From NCBI GenBank assembly GCA_964636895.1, contig CAZWUW010000007.1, positions 1 to 54,833 of the forward strand: 54,833 nt of DNA, read 5' to 3'. The number at the start of each line of letters is the position of its first letter. The first letter of the stretch is position 1. Of the stretch, positions 38,753 to 47,853 are shown piece by piece. The position numbers and the translations under genes were made by a program. The stretch comes from CAZWUW01 sp964636895 (GTDB taxonomy: Bacteria > Bacillota > Thermincolia > Thermincolales > CAZWUW01). A model generated the notes under the pieces. That model was not told the DNA's origin. It did no database searches and saw only the letters and a list, made by a program, of their open reading frames with translations.

Positions 38753-40750
38753 ATGCATCAGTTTAAGTTGCAATCAGAGTATACTCCTCAGGGTGATCAG
38801 CCCCGGGCTATTGCCGGGCTGGTGAAAAATATCGGCAGCGGCAGCAGACATCAGACCTTGCTCGGGGCGACTGGTTCGGGGAAAACATTTACCATGGCAC
38901 AAGTTATTGCGCAGGTACAAAAACCTACGCTGGTGATTGCCCATAACAAGACTTTGGCAGCGCAATTGTGCGGAGAGTTTAAGGAGTTTTTTCCCGATAA
39001 TGCCGTAGAGTATTTTGTCAGTTATTATGACTACTACCAGCCGGAAGCCTATATTCCTCATACAGATACTTATATTGAAAAAGATGCTTCTATTAATGAC
39101 GAGATTGATAAGCTCCGGCATTCGGCTACCATGGCGCTTTTTGAACGGCGGGATGTAATTATTGTTGCCAGTGTGTCGTGTATTTATGGTCTTGGCTCGC
39201 CGGAAGAATACAGGGAGCTGGTGCTCTCGCTACGGAAAGGGATGAATATTGACCGGGATAAGGTTTTACGTAAGTTGGTGGATATTCAATATGAACGCAA
39301 TGATATTAACTTTGTGCGTGGTAAGTTCCGGGTGCGTGGCGACGTGGTGGAGATTTTTCCGGCGGCGTATACCGAGCGGGCGGTGCGGGTTGAATTTTTC
39401 GGTGACGAAATAGACCGCATCACGGAAATTGATATCCTCACCGGAGAAATATTGGGTGAGCGCAGTCATATTTCTGTATATCCGGCCAGTCACTTTGCTA
39501 CTTCCCGGGAAAAACTGGAGCGGGCCATTATAAATATTGAGACTGAGCTGGCGGAACGCTTGACCTGGCTGCGGTCACAAAATAATATACTGGAGGCCCA
39601 GCGGCTGGAACAGCGGACTAATTATGATATTGAGATGATGCAGGAAATGGGCTACTGCTCAGGCATTGAAAATTATTCCCGGCACATTACCGGACGTAGT
39701 CCCGGCGATCCGCCGTATACTTTGCTGGATTTTTTTCCAAAGGACTATTTGATTGTGGTTGACGAATCTCATGTCACCATACCCCAGATCAGAGGTATGT
39801 ATGAGGGGGACAAAGCACGCAAAGCCTCACTGGTGGGGCACGGTTTCCGGCTGCCGTCGGCTTTCGATAACCGGCCGTTGATGTTTCCGGAGTTTGAGGC
39901 CCGGATAAAGCAAATTGTTTATGTATCAGCTACTCCGGGGCCGTATGAACTGGAGCATAGCAAAGGCAAAGTGGTTGAACAGATAATTCGGCCTACCGGG
40001 TTGGTGGACCCGGAAATTCATGTCCGGCCTATTAAGGGACAAATTGACGACTTGCTGGAGGAAATCCGGTTGCGGCTGGAAAAAAAAGAGCGGGTGCTGG
40101 TGACTACACTTACCAAAAAAATGGCTGAAGACCTGACGGAATATTTTAAGGAAACAGGCATCCGGGTCCGCTATCTGCATTCTGATATTCATACTCTGGA
40201 ACGGATGGAGATTATTCGGGACCTGCGGCTGGGGGTATTCGACGTACTGGTGGGCATTAACCTGCTCCGGGAGGGGTTGGACCTGCCGGAAGTTAGCTTG
40301 GTGGCTATTCTTGATGCCGATAAGGAGGGTTTCCTGCGTTCTGATCGGTCACTGATCCAGACCATCGGTCGGGCAGCCCGGAATGTGGAGGGTAAGGTAA
40401 TTATGTATGCCGACCGGATGACCGACTCCATGCAGCGGGCTATTGGCGAAACTAATCGGCGCCGGGTCATTCAGACGGAATATAACCGGTTGCATAATAT
40501 CACTCCGCAAACGGTACAAAAAGCGGTGCGGGACGTGATTGAGGCCACCAGGGTTGCCGAAACTCAGGCTGACTATGTGACGCAAAACAAAATGGAAAAA
40601 TTGTCCCGAAAAGATATTTTAAAAATGATTGGTCGGTTGGAAAAAGATATGAAGGAAGCGGCCCGGCAGTTGGAGTTTGAAAAGGCGGCCCGGTTGCGAG
40701 ACGTGATTATCGAGCTTAGGGCGCAGACAGGTAGACAGGTAGACAGGTAG
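38753..40750 (+). CDS. uvrB: Excinuclease ABC subunit B
   Basis: The 665-residue helicase-like protein of nucleotide excision repair is complete. It has Walker A GATGSGKTFTMAQVI, the beta-hairpin region VSYYDYYQPEAYIP that clamps DNA, VDESHVTIPQIRGMYEGD, motifs GINLLREGLDLPEVSLVAI and QTIGRAARN, and a C-terminal UVR domain (RLEKDMKEAARQLEFEKAARLRD) that contacts UvrC. UvrB receives damaged DNA from UvrA and then recruits UvrC. The last residues (GRQVDR) are coded by the short repeat array that continues past the stop, so array growth has altered the C-terminus. ATG 38753 follows AGGGTGATAAT. Confidence 0.97.
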   Translation: MHQFKLQSEYTPQGDQPRAIAGLVKNIGSGSRHQTLLGATGSGKTFTMAQVIAQVQKPTLVIAHNKTLAAQLCGEFKEFFPDNAVEYFVSYYDYYQPEAYIPHTDTYIEKDASINDEIDKLRHSATMALFERRDVIIVASVSCIYGLGSPEEYRELVLSLRKGMNIDRDKVLRKLVDIQYERNDINFVRGKFRVRGDVVEIFPAAYTERAVRVEFFGDEIDRITEIDILTGEILGERSHISVYPASHFATSREKLERAIINIETELAERLTWLRSQNNILEAQRLEQRTNYDIEMMQEMGYCSGIENYSRHITGRSPGDPPYTLLDFFPKDYLIVVDESHVTIPQIRGMYEGDKARKASLVGHGFRLPSAFDNRPLMFPEFEARIKQIVYVSATPGPYELEHSKGKVVEQIIRPTGLVDPEIHVRPIKGQIDDLLEEIRLRLEKKERVLVTTLTKKMAEDLTEYFKETGIRVRYLHSDIHTLERMEIIRDLRLGVFDVLVGINLLREGLDLPEVSLVAILDADKEGFLRSDRSLIQTIGRAARNVEGKVIMYADRMTDSMQRAIGETNRRRVIQTEYNRLHNITPQTVQKAVRDVIEATRVAETQADYVTQNKMEKLSRKDILKMIGRLEKDMKEAARQLEFEKAARLRDVIIELRAQTGRQVDR

Positions 40751-40785
40751 ACAGGTGACAGGTGACAGGTGTGGCAGGTGGCAGG
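40726..40785 (+). repeat. Short tandem repeat array, left copy
   Basis: The array is GACAGGTA three times, GACAGGT twice, then degenerate GTGGCAGGT and GGCAGG units. It includes the uvrB stop codon (40748-40750). A related array in the opposite direction is found at 41512-41559. Confidence 0.85.
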
Positions 40786-40811
40786 ATAAGGGGAGAGCGG
40801 GGGTAGTTTAT

Positions 40812-40934
40812 TTGGGTAAAATAGAATCATTTGAGGATTTACTTGTTTGGCAAAAAGCACATGCGCTTGTATTGATGATATATCAAATTACCAAAGGTGC
40901 CGTAAAGCCCCTAGCTTCAGCTATGGGGATATAA
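40812..40934 (+). pseudogene. Broken four-helix-bundle (23S rRNA IVS-type) gene
   Basis: From TTG 40812 the frame reads GKIESFEDLLVWQKAHALVL and then IYQITKG, the characteristic first helix of the four-helix-bundle proteins first found in 23S rRNA intervening sequences. After ITK the similarity ends abruptly, and the frame runs into an IS605-like hairpin and a stop at 40934. Normal members have about 115-125 residues; only about 28 are left. The rest was presumably displaced by insertion of the IS element and later deletion. No product is expected. Confidence 0.75.
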
Positions 40935-40939
40935 GGCAC
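40897..40939 (+). mobile_element. IS200/IS605-like end hairpin
   Basis: GTGCC (40897-40901) and GGCAC (40935-40939) enclose CCCCTAGCT (40908-40916) and AGCTATGGGG (40919-40928), an imperfect hairpin of the kind found at the ends of IS200/IS605 elements. It lies where the IVS-type gene is broken and 135 bases before the tnpB fragment. Confidence 0.6.
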
Positions 40940-41073
40940 AATCTATTGAAAAACTCGATGTTTTCGAACGCTTTGGACAAACAGTTATTTTGTTGCCACT
41001 GTAAGCGGCGCGCCACTTACAGTAATTAAGCAATATATCGAAAGCCAGAAAGCTTCGCAGAGGGGGTGAGTAA

Positions 41074-41532
41074 GTGCAAATCACTGTAAAAATCAAACTT
41101 GAACTAACGAAGGAACAGTCTAATCTTCTTAAAGCAACTACTGCAGAATATGTTCGCCTGGTAAACCAAATTGTTTCCGACTATGTATTAGCAGACGCCA
41201 ATCTCAAATATTCAAGCAAGCATGTAACTGCCGGCCTTCCTAGCGCTCTAAAGAACCAGGCAATTCAAGATGCAAAAAGTGTTTATGCAAAATACAAAAA
41301 GAGAGTTCGCATTAATTCCAAACTTAAGCCCGAAGCTCAAAGAGAAATTAAAGTTCCTGTCCTCAAAAAACCTATAGCCATTTGGAACAATCAAAACTAT
41401 TCTCTGAAAGAGAATATTCTTTCGATTCCTGTACTGATTGGCAATAAATCAAAACGCATTGAAATAAGTAAAATGTTAACTTCTCTATTCAATTCATTGA
41501 AGAAATGTAAACCTGACCCCTGTCACCTGTGA
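41074..41532 (+). pseudogene. tnpB: Truncated TnpB (IS605 OrfB) fragment
   Basis: The 152-residue frame begins MQITVKIKLELTKEQSNLL, typical of the N-terminus of TnpB, and continues with the N-terminal helix-turn-helix region, LPSALKNQAIQDAKSVYAKYK and PIAIWNNQNYSLKENILSIP. Full TnpB has about 350-450 residues with a RuvC-like nuclease and a zinc ribbon. All of that is missing. The frame runs into the right-hand repeat array, which codes for its last residues (CKPDPCHL), so the truncation lies at the repeat. GTG 41074 keeps a good ribosome binding site (AGGGGGTGAG). The RNA-guided nuclease function is lost. Confidence 0.85.
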
Positions 41533-41559
41533 CCTGTCACCTGATATTTGACCCCTGAC
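41512..41559 (-). repeat. Short tandem repeat array, right copy, inverted
   Basis: Read on the - strand this gives CAGG units with GACAGGT and CACAGGTGACAGG, like the left array at 40726-40785. The two arrays form inverted repeats around the IVS/IS605 remnant. Confidence 0.8.
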
Positions 41560-41585
41560 TTTGACATTCCTGGAGGTTTTATAGC

Positions 41586-44444
41586 ATGGCCAAAGACAGA
41601 ATTATAGTAAAAGGCGCCCGGGTGCATAATTTAAAAAATATTGATGTTACTATTCCCCGGGATAAATTTGTGGTTATAACTGGTTTGAGCGGATCCGGGA
41701 AGTCGTCCCTGGCCTTTGACACCATTTATGCCGAGGGGCAGCGCCGCTATGTCGAATCCCTTTCGGCTTACGCCCGGCAGTTTTTAGGTCAGATGGACAA
41801 ACCTGATGTTGATTATATTGAGGGGTTGTCGCCGGCTATTTCTATTGATCAGAAGACTACCAGCCGTAACCCCCGTTCTACGGTGGGTACGGTGACGGAG
41901 ATATACGACTATTTGCGCTTGCTTTTCGCCCGGGTGGGCCGTCCACATTGCCCCAAATGCCTGCGGCCTATTAGCCAGCAAACGGTGGAGCAAATTGTAG
42001 ACCGCCTGACAAGTCTGCCTGAGCGGACCAAGATTCAGGTGCTGGCACCGCTGGTGCGGGGACGAAAAGGCGAGCACGGAAAAATATTTGAGGATATTCG
42101 TAAACAGGGTTATGTCCGGGTACGGGTTGACGGAGAATTGTATGAAGTTACTGATGAAATTAAATTGCATAAAAATAAAAAACATACCATTGAAGTAGTG
42201 GTTGACCGCATAGTGATTAAACCGGACTTAGGCAACCGGCTGGCGGATTCGTTGGAGCAGGCGCTGAATCTTGCCGGCGGCACCGCGTTGGTAGACGTGA
42301 TTGGCGGGGAGGAAATGATTTTCAGCCAAAACTTTGCCTGTACCGAGTGCGGAATCAGTATGGAAGAGATTACACCCCGCATGTTTTCTTTTAACAGCCC
42401 TTACGGGGCTTGTCCGGATTGTAGCGGTCTGGGCACGAAGCTGGAACTTGACCCGGATTTGATTGTTCCCGACCGCACCAAGTCTATTGCTGACGGAGCA
42501 GTGGCACCCTGGCCTTCAACTGGCAGTTGGTATTTTCAGGCGCTGGAAAATGTCGGTAAGGCTTATGGTTTTAGTGTACATGACCCGATTGAAAAGCTGA
42601 CACCGGCGCAGGTAGAAGTGATTCTCTACGGTAGCAAGGGTGAGCGGCTCAGTTTTCGTTATGAGAAGGAAGGGCGAAGTCATATTTTTCAGGCCCCTTT
42701 TGAAGGAGTCGTACACAATCTGTCCCGCCGGTATCGGGAGACTAATTCTGATGGCATGCGGGAAGAAATTGAACAGTTTATGAATGCCAACCCTTGTCCA
42801 GCCTGCCGGGGGGCGCGCCTGAAACCGGAGATACTGGCAATTAAGGTGGGGGACAAGTCAATATATGAGGTTACCAGGCTGCCGGTAAAGGATGCCCAGA
42901 GCTTTTTCCTGGAGTTGGTGTTAACTGACCGGGAACGTATTATTGCTCGTCAGATACTGAAAGAAATTAATGAGCGGCTGGGTTTTTTGGTAAATGTGGG
43001 GCTGGATTACCTTGCCCTGGACCGGGCCGCCGGCACGTTGTCCGGTGGCGAGTCCCAGCGTATTAGGCTGGCTACTCAAATCGGCTCCAGTTTGGTGGGG
43101 GTACTTTATATTCTTGATGAGCCCAGTATCGGGCTGCATCAGCGGGATAACCGGCGGCTGCTGAACACATTGGAAAGGCTGCGGGATTTGGGAAATACAT
43201 TGATTGTAGTTGAACACGATGAAGATACCATGATTGCCGCCGACCACATCATTGACATTGGGCCGGGGGCCGGCGCGCATGGCGGTGAGGTGGTAGCTAA
43301 CGGGACTATGCAGGAGATTATGGCTGTGCCGGGGTCTGTTACCGGCCAGTACCTGAGCGGGCAAAAACGCATCCCGGTGCCCGTGCACCGCCGGCAGCCA
43401 AACGGCAACCGATTGGAAATTACCGGTGCCCGGGAGAATAACCTGAAAAATGTCAGCGTGCAGATTCCGTTGGGGGTATTTAACTGTGTAACCGGCGTCT
43501 CCGGTTCCGGCAAAAGCACGCTAATTAATGAAATCCTGCATAAAGCCCTGGCTCACGAATTGCATGGCGCTAAAGCCAGGCCGGGTGAACACGATATAAT
43601 AAAAGGGATTAATCATCTGGATAAGGTTATTGACATTGATCAGTCGCCTATCGGTCGCACACCGCGCTCTAACCCGGCCACTTATACCGGGGTTTTTGAC
43701 GGTATCCGGGAGCTTTTCGCGCTCACGCCGGAAGCGAAGACGCGGGGCTACAAACCGGGGCGGTTTAGCTTTAATGTGCGGGGTGGACGGTGCGAGGCCT
43801 GTCGGGGTGACGGGATTATAAAAATCGAAATGCATTTTTTGCCGGATGTTTACGTGCCCTGTGAAATTTGTAAAAGCAAACGTTACAACCGCGAGACGCT
43901 GGAGGTCAGGTACAAGGGTAAAAGCATAGCCGATGTGCTGGATATGATTGTGGATGAAGCGGTGGAGTTTTTTAAGAATTTACCGAAGATTTACCGCAAA
44001 TTGAAAACCTTGCAGGATGTCGGTTTGGGTTACATCAGGCTGGGTCAGCCGGCTACTACCTTATCCGGCGGCGAGGCTCAGCGTGTCAAGCTGGCTACCG
44101 AACTAAGCCGGCGCAGTAACGGCAAGACGTTATATATTCTGGACGAGCCTACCACCGGTCTGCATATTGCGGATATCCACAAATTACTGGGGGTACTCGG
44201 CCGGCTGACAGATGCCGGTGACACGGTTTTGGTTATTGAGCACAACCTGGATGTCATTAAGACGGCAGATTATATTATTGACCTGGGTCCTGAGGGGGGC
44301 GACCGGGGCGGTGAGGTTATTGCGGTGGGTACGCCGGAAGAGGTGGCGGAAGCGCCGACATCTTATACCGGGCAGTTTTTGAAAAAGGTGCTGGAGCGTG
44401 AAAACCATGACTATACCGGAAAAGCTCAGGCAGTTACCGGATAA
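41586..44444 (+). CDS. uvrA: Excinuclease ABC subunit A
   Basis: The 952-residue DNA damage sensor has two ABC ATPase halves: Walker A GLSGSGKSSLAFDT near residue 31 and GVSGSGKSTLINE near 640, signatures LSGGESQRIRLATQI and LSGGEAQRVKLATEL, and Walker B LYILDEPSIGLHQRD and LYILDEPTTGLHIAD. Zinc modules with paired CxxC motifs are visible (CTECG...CPDC near 250-280 and CEACRGDG...CEIC near 738-765). It scans DNA as a dimer and loads UvrB. CCTGGAGGT precedes ATG 41586. uvrC begins inside its 3' end, so uvrA and uvrC are co-translated. uvrB and uvrA are normally adjacent; here about 830 bases of mobile debris separate them. Confidence 0.98.
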   Translation: MAKDRIIVKGARVHNLKNIDVTIPRDKFVVITGLSGSGKSSLAFDTIYAEGQRRYVESLSAYARQFLGQMDKPDVDYIEGLSPAISIDQKTTSRNPRSTVGTVTEIYDYLRLLFARVGRPHCPKCLRPISQQTVEQIVDRLTSLPERTKIQVLAPLVRGRKGEHGKIFEDIRKQGYVRVRVDGELYEVTDEIKLHKNKKHTIEVVVDRIVIKPDLGNRLADSLEQALNLAGGTALVDVIGGEEMIFSQNFACTECGISMEEITPRMFSFNSPYGACPDCSGLGTKLELDPDLIVPDRTKSIADGAVAPWPSTGSWYFQALENVGKAYGFSVHDPIEKLTPAQVEVILYGSKGERLSFRYEKEGRSHIFQAPFEGVVHNLSRRYRETNSDGMREEIEQFMNANPCPACRGARLKPEILAIKVGDKSIYEVTRLPVKDAQSFFLELVLTDRERIIARQILKEINERLGFLVNVGLDYLALDRAAGTLSGGESQRIRLATQIGSSLVGVLYILDEPSIGLHQRDNRRLLNTLERLRDLGNTLIVVEHDEDTMIAADHIIDIGPGAGAHGGEVVANGTMQEIMAVPGSVTGQYLSGQKRIPVPVHRRQPNGNRLEITGARENNLKNVSVQIPLGVFNCVTGVSGSGKSTLINEILHKALAHELHGAKARPGEHDIIKGINHLDKVIDIDQSPIGRTPRSNPATYTGVFDGIRELFALTPEAKTRGYKPGRFSFNVRGGRCEACRGDGIIKIEMHFLPDVYVPCEICKSKRYNRETLEVRYKGKSIADVLDMIVDEAVEFFKNLPKIYRKLKTLQDVGLGYIRLGQPATTLSGGEAQRVKLATELSRRSNGKTLYILDEPTTGLHIADIHKLLGVLGRLTDAGDTVLVIEHNLDVIKTADYIIDLGPEGGDRGGEVIAVGTPEEVAEAPTSYTGQFLKKVLERENHDYTGKAQAVTG

Positions 44445-46263
44445 CCCCGGGATTTATTTGATGAAAAACGCCGCCGGGGAGATTATTTACGTTGGTAAGG
44501 CTGTTTCCCTGAAAAACCGGGTACGTTCATATTTCCAGGCCGGGCAAAACCATAGTATCAAGGTGCGCATAATGGTGAGCCATATCGCCGACCTGGATTA
44601 TATCCTGACCGATTCCGAGGTTGAGGCGCTGATTCTGGAGAACAATCTCATCAAAGAGCACCGGCCGAAATATAATATAAGGTTGAAGGATGATAAGACG
44701 TATCCTTATTTAAAAGTGACGGTGGACGAAGAATATCCCCGGATATATATGACCCGGCGAGTAGTCAGGGATGGGGCCAGGTATTTTGGTCCATATACCG
44801 ATTCCGGGGCAGTAAGAGATACGCTGCATGTTTTGCGCAAAACTTTTCCGCTGCGCACCTGCAAAAAAAAATCGCTGGAAAAGGAGCGCCGGCCGTGCCT
44901 TAACTATCATATTGGACAATGTCTGGCACCATGCGCAGGTAAGCTGGAGCCGGCCCGTTACCGGGGGATGGTCAGGGATGTTACCTTGTTTCTGGAGGGT
45001 CGTCAGGAGGATCTGATTAGACAGTTGAGCGCGGAGATGGAGCAAGCCGCTCACGAGCTGCAGTATGAACGGGCAGCGGAACTGCGAGACCGGGTCCGGG
45101 CTTTGCAGAAGGTGGTGGAGAAACAGAAAATTGTCAGCGGTGATTTAGCTGACCAGGATGTTATGGCCATAGCCCGGGAAGGTGACCAAACTTGTGCGCA
45201 GATTTTTTTTGTGCGCGGAGGCAAGTTGCTAGGTCGGGAACACTATATGCTGGACGAAACGTCCGGATTAACCGATAGGGATGTTATAAACGCTTTTATT
45301 AAGCAATATTATAACCAGGTGGCCTATATTCCCGGAGAGATTTTGGTACCCTGTACGCTGCAAGAAGAGGAGGTTATCAGTCTCTGGCTGGGCGAAAAAA
45401 GGGGCAGCCGGGTGCGGTTCAGGGTTCCCCGGCGCGGAGAAAAACTGCGGTTGTTGGAACTCGTACAGAAAAATGCTGCCGAGCAGTTAGCCCATTACCG
45501 TGCCTTGCAGGCACGGGAGCAGGCCCGGACGTATGGGGCCATGGATGAACTGCAGCTGGCGCTAGGCTTGCCGGAGCGTCCGGAGCGGATGGAGTGTTTT
45601 GATATTTCTAATACGCAGGGCACCGAGTCGGTGGGCTCGATGGTTGTTTTTGAGCACGGGATGCCAAAAAATCAGGATTACCGCCGGTTTAAAATTAAAA
45701 CTGTGCAGGGGCCTAATGATTTTGCCAGTATGCAAGAGGTTATCCGCCGCCGTTTTAGCCGGGCTTTAAAAGAGCAGGCGGATGTCAGGGAGGGCAAACT
45801 GGCTGAAGAAAAAGCGAAATTTGCGGTATTGCCTGATCTTATTATTATAGATGGCGGCAAGGGGCAGTTGAGTGCGGCCCGTGAAGCTATGCAGGATTTG
45901 GGGTTTGGCGCTATTCCTACTTTTGGATTGGCCAAGGAAAATGAATGGCTTTTTACTGAAGACCAATCTCAACCCATTGTTTTGGCCAGAAATTCCGAAG
46001 GGTTGTATCTGGTTCAGCGGGTCAGGGATGAGGCCCATCGTTTTGCCGTTACTTATCACCGGCAATTGCGGGGGCAGCGCAGCCTGCGCTCCCAACTGGA
46101 TGAAATCCCCGGCATCGGACCGAAAAGACGCAAGGCTTTATTGGAGCATTTCCGCTCTATGGCCAGGCTGAAACAGGCAACCGTGGATGAGCTGGCGGCA
46201 GTTGATACCATTAGCCGCCCTTTGGCGGAGGAGATATTTGAGTATTTTCATAATGAAGAATAA
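44407..46263 (+). CDS. uvrC: Excinuclease ABC subunit C
   Basis: The 618-residue nuclease makes both cuts on the damaged strand. The N-terminal GIY-YIG domain (PGIYLMKNAAGEIIYVGKA) makes the 3' incision. A UVR motif follows near 200 (EMEQAAHELQYERAAELRDR), which binds UvrB. The RNase H-like domain (ECFDISNTQGTESVGSMVVF and LIIIDGGKGQL) makes the 5' incision, and a helix-hairpin-helix pair ends the protein (IPGIGPKRRKALLEHF). ATG 44407 overlaps uvrA by 38 bases; GTG 44398 is a possible alternative with AAGGTG at 44385-44390. Coupling of uvrA and uvrC by overlap is seen in related Clostridia. Confidence 0.97.
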   Translation: MTIPEKLRQLPDNPGIYLMKNAAGEIIYVGKAVSLKNRVRSYFQAGQNHSIKVRIMVSHIADLDYILTDSEVEALILENNLIKEHRPKYNIRLKDDKTYPYLKVTVDEEYPRIYMTRRVVRDGARYFGPYTDSGAVRDTLHVLRKTFPLRTCKKKSLEKERRPCLNYHIGQCLAPCAGKLEPARYRGMVRDVTLFLEGRQEDLIRQLSAEMEQAAHELQYERAAELRDRVRALQKVVEKQKIVSGDLADQDVMAIAREGDQTCAQIFFVRGGKLLGREHYMLDETSGLTDRDVINAFIKQYYNQVAYIPGEILVPCTLQEEEVISLWLGEKRGSRVRFRVPRRGEKLRLLELVQKNAAEQLAHYRALQAREQARTYGAMDELQLALGLPERPERMECFDISNTQGTESVGSMVVFEHGMPKNQDYRRFKIKTVQGPNDFASMQEVIRRRFSRALKEQADVREGKLAEEKAKFAVLPDLIIIDGGKGQLSAAREAMQDLGFGAIPTFGLAKENEWLFTEDQSQPIVLARNSEGLYLVQRVRDEAHRFAVTYHRQLRGQRSLRSQLDEIPGIGPKRRKALLEHFRSMARLKQATVDELAAVDTISRPLAEEIFEYFHNEE

Positions 46264-46306
46264 GATAATGAAGAATGAGATGCCGAAATACGAAAGGAGG
46301 TTTGTC

Positions 46307-46654
46307 ATGAAAGGTCTGTTGATTCGCTGGTTGTTGAATGCGCTGGCTCTGATTTTGACCGCCCAGATTATTGCCGGGATAACTATTAAAGGTTTTGGGG
46401 CGGCCCTGATTGCCGCGCTGGTGCTGGGGATAGTGAATGCCGTCATCCGCCCGGTGGTGGTGTTGCTGACAATTCCCATCAATTTTATTACGCTGGGACT
46501 TTTTACTCTGGTCATTAATGCTTTAATGCTGCTGCTGGTGGCCAAGGTGGTTGACGGTTTCCAGGTAGCCGGGTTTTTTTCCGCGGTTATCGGTGCTATC
46601 GTATTATCCGTTATCAGCGCAGTGTTGAATATGATTATTAAAGAACGGGATTAG
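46307..46654 (+). CDS. YvlD/PF04020-type small membrane protein
   Basis: The 115-residue protein has four predicted membrane helices (LLIRWLLNALALILTAQIIAG; ALIAALVLGIVNAVIRPVV; LLTIPINFITLGLFTLVINALMLLLVA; FFSAVIGAIVLSVISAVLNMII) with the NAVIRPVVVLLTIPINFITLG signature of the PF04020 family. The family is often called phage-holin-like, but most copies, like YvlD, are chromosomal and their role is unclear. AAAGGAGG at 46293-46300 puts the start at ATG 46307. An earlier in-frame start at 46187 would lie inside uvrC. A HAD phosphatase gene follows after 24 bases. Confidence 0.85.
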   Translation: MKGLLIRWLLNALALILTAQIIAGITIKGFGAALIAALVLGIVNAVIRPVVVLLTIPINFITLGLFTLVINALMLLLVAKVVDGFQVAGFFSAVIGAIVLSVISAVLNMIIKERD

Positions 46655-46678
46655 GCGGTAACAGGGGGAGGAAGGATT

Positions 46679-47488
46679 TTGACATATTTCAGGCTGGTGG
46701 CCATGGATTTGGATGATACACTCCTGACCAATGCGCTGGAAATTACGGCACGGACCAAAGGGATTTTGGACCGGGTGCGGGCCAAAGGCGTACATGTTAC
46801 GTTGGCCACGGGCCGGATGTATCGGTCAACCCTGCCTTTTGCCAGACAACTGGGTATTACAGAAGCGTTAATTACTTATCAGGGAGCGCTGGTCAAAAAC
46901 GAGTTGACCGGCGCAGTGCTTTTTTACCGGCCGGTACCGTTGGCAGTGGCCCGGGATGTGCTGCGCAGGGGCTATGAATTGAATATGCACATGAATGTCT
47001 ATGTCGATGATACTTTATTTGTCGACAGCATAACGGAAGAAGGAACCGGGTATGCTAATTTAGCCCGGGTAGAACAATACCCGGTGGGTAATTTGCTGGA
47101 GTTTTTACGCACCGATCCGGTCAAGATTATATTTATTGCTAACGAAAAATTGCTGGATAACCTGCAACCACAATTGGCAGAGATTTTTGGGCAGGAGCTG
47201 TATATAACCCGGTCCAAGCCGCAATATCTGGAATTTATGCATAAGCATGCCAATAAAGGCCTGGCCTTGGCTACTCTGGCCGCTCAGCTGGGGGTCTCCA
47301 GGGAAGAGATAATCGCTTTTGGCGATAGCTTTAATGACCTGGAAATGCTGTCGTATGCCGGCATGGGAGTAGCTATGGGCAATGCCCGGCCGGAAATAAA
47401 AGCCTGCGCTGATTATGTCACGGGTGACAATGATGATGACGGAGTAGCCCGGGCGCTGGAAAAATTTGTACTAAACGGAGGGGAATAA
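46679..47488 (+). CDS. Cof-type HAD-IIB hydrolase
   Basis: The 269-residue protein is a HAD phosphatase of the Cof/YidA group: the nucleophile motif DLDDTLLTN, LATGRMYRSTLPF, the IIB cap, and then KPQYLEFMHKHANKGLAL with the conserved Lys, FGDSFNDLEMLSYAG and GVAMGNARPEIKACADYVTGDNDDDGVA. Such enzymes dephosphorylate sugar phosphates or flavin precursors in the cytoplasm with Mg2+. The substrate is not evident, but HPr and alpha-glucan genes downstream make sugar phosphates plausible. TTG 46679 is preceded by GGAGGAAGG. HPr starts two bases after its stop. Confidence 0.9.
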   Translation: MTYFRLVAMDLDDTLLTNALEITARTKGILDRVRAKGVHVTLATGRMYRSTLPFARQLGITEALITYQGALVKNELTGAVLFYRPVPLAVARDVLRRGYELNMHMNVYVDDTLFVDSITEEGTGYANLARVEQYPVGNLLEFLRTDPVKIIFIANEKLLDNLQPQLAEIFGQELYITRSKPQYLEFMHKHANKGLALATLAAQLGVSREEIIAFGDSFNDLEMLSYAGMGVAMGNARPEIKACADYVTGDNDDDGVARALEKFVLNGGE

Positions 47489-47490
47489 AT

Positions 47491-47763
47491 TTGGCCGAAG
47501 CAATGGTGGAAATTGTCAACGAACTTGGGCTGCACGCCAGACCGGCAGCGCTTTTTGTCCGTCAGGCCAGCAAATTTAAAGCTGATATAAAAATAATTAA
47601 AGATGACCGGGAGGCAGACGGTAAAAGCATCCTGGACATTATGATGCTGACTGCCCGCAGGGGCACTAATATCGTTATCAGCGCTGATGGTGAAGATGCC
47701 GAGGCGGCTGTAAAAGCACTCAGACAATTGGTAGAAAACGGTTTCCACGAATATTTGCACTAG
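47491..47763 (+). CDS. HPr family phosphocarrier protein
   Basis: The 90-residue protein has the HPr fold, with the phosphorylatable His in GLHARPAALFV and the regulatory Ser in DGKSILDIMML. It can therefore take phosphate both from PEP via enzyme I and from HPr kinase. In B. subtilis the gene in this neighbourhood is crh, which lacks the His; here the His is present, so it is HPr-like. No PTS enzyme I or II is in the window, so a regulatory role in carbon control may dominate. It starts at TTG 47491 after GGAGGGG, coupled to the HAD gene. The alpha-glucan genes that follow could be under its control. Confidence 0.92.
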   Translation: MAEAMVEIVNELGLHARPAALFVRQASKFKADIKIIKDDREADGKSILDIMMLTARRGTNIVISADGEDAEAAVKALRQLVENGFHEYLH

Positions 47764-47853
47764 AATTATAGTTTTTTACCTGCTACGCAAGGGAATTGGC
47801 GAATAGACGGCGAAGTGTAAAAATAACCGATTCCGGCTTTAGGAGGTAATAAA

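Noticed and set aside
40897..41532. A complete IS200/IS605 element
   Set aside because: The TnpA transposase is absent, TnpB is cut to its first third, and only one terminal hairpin is visible.
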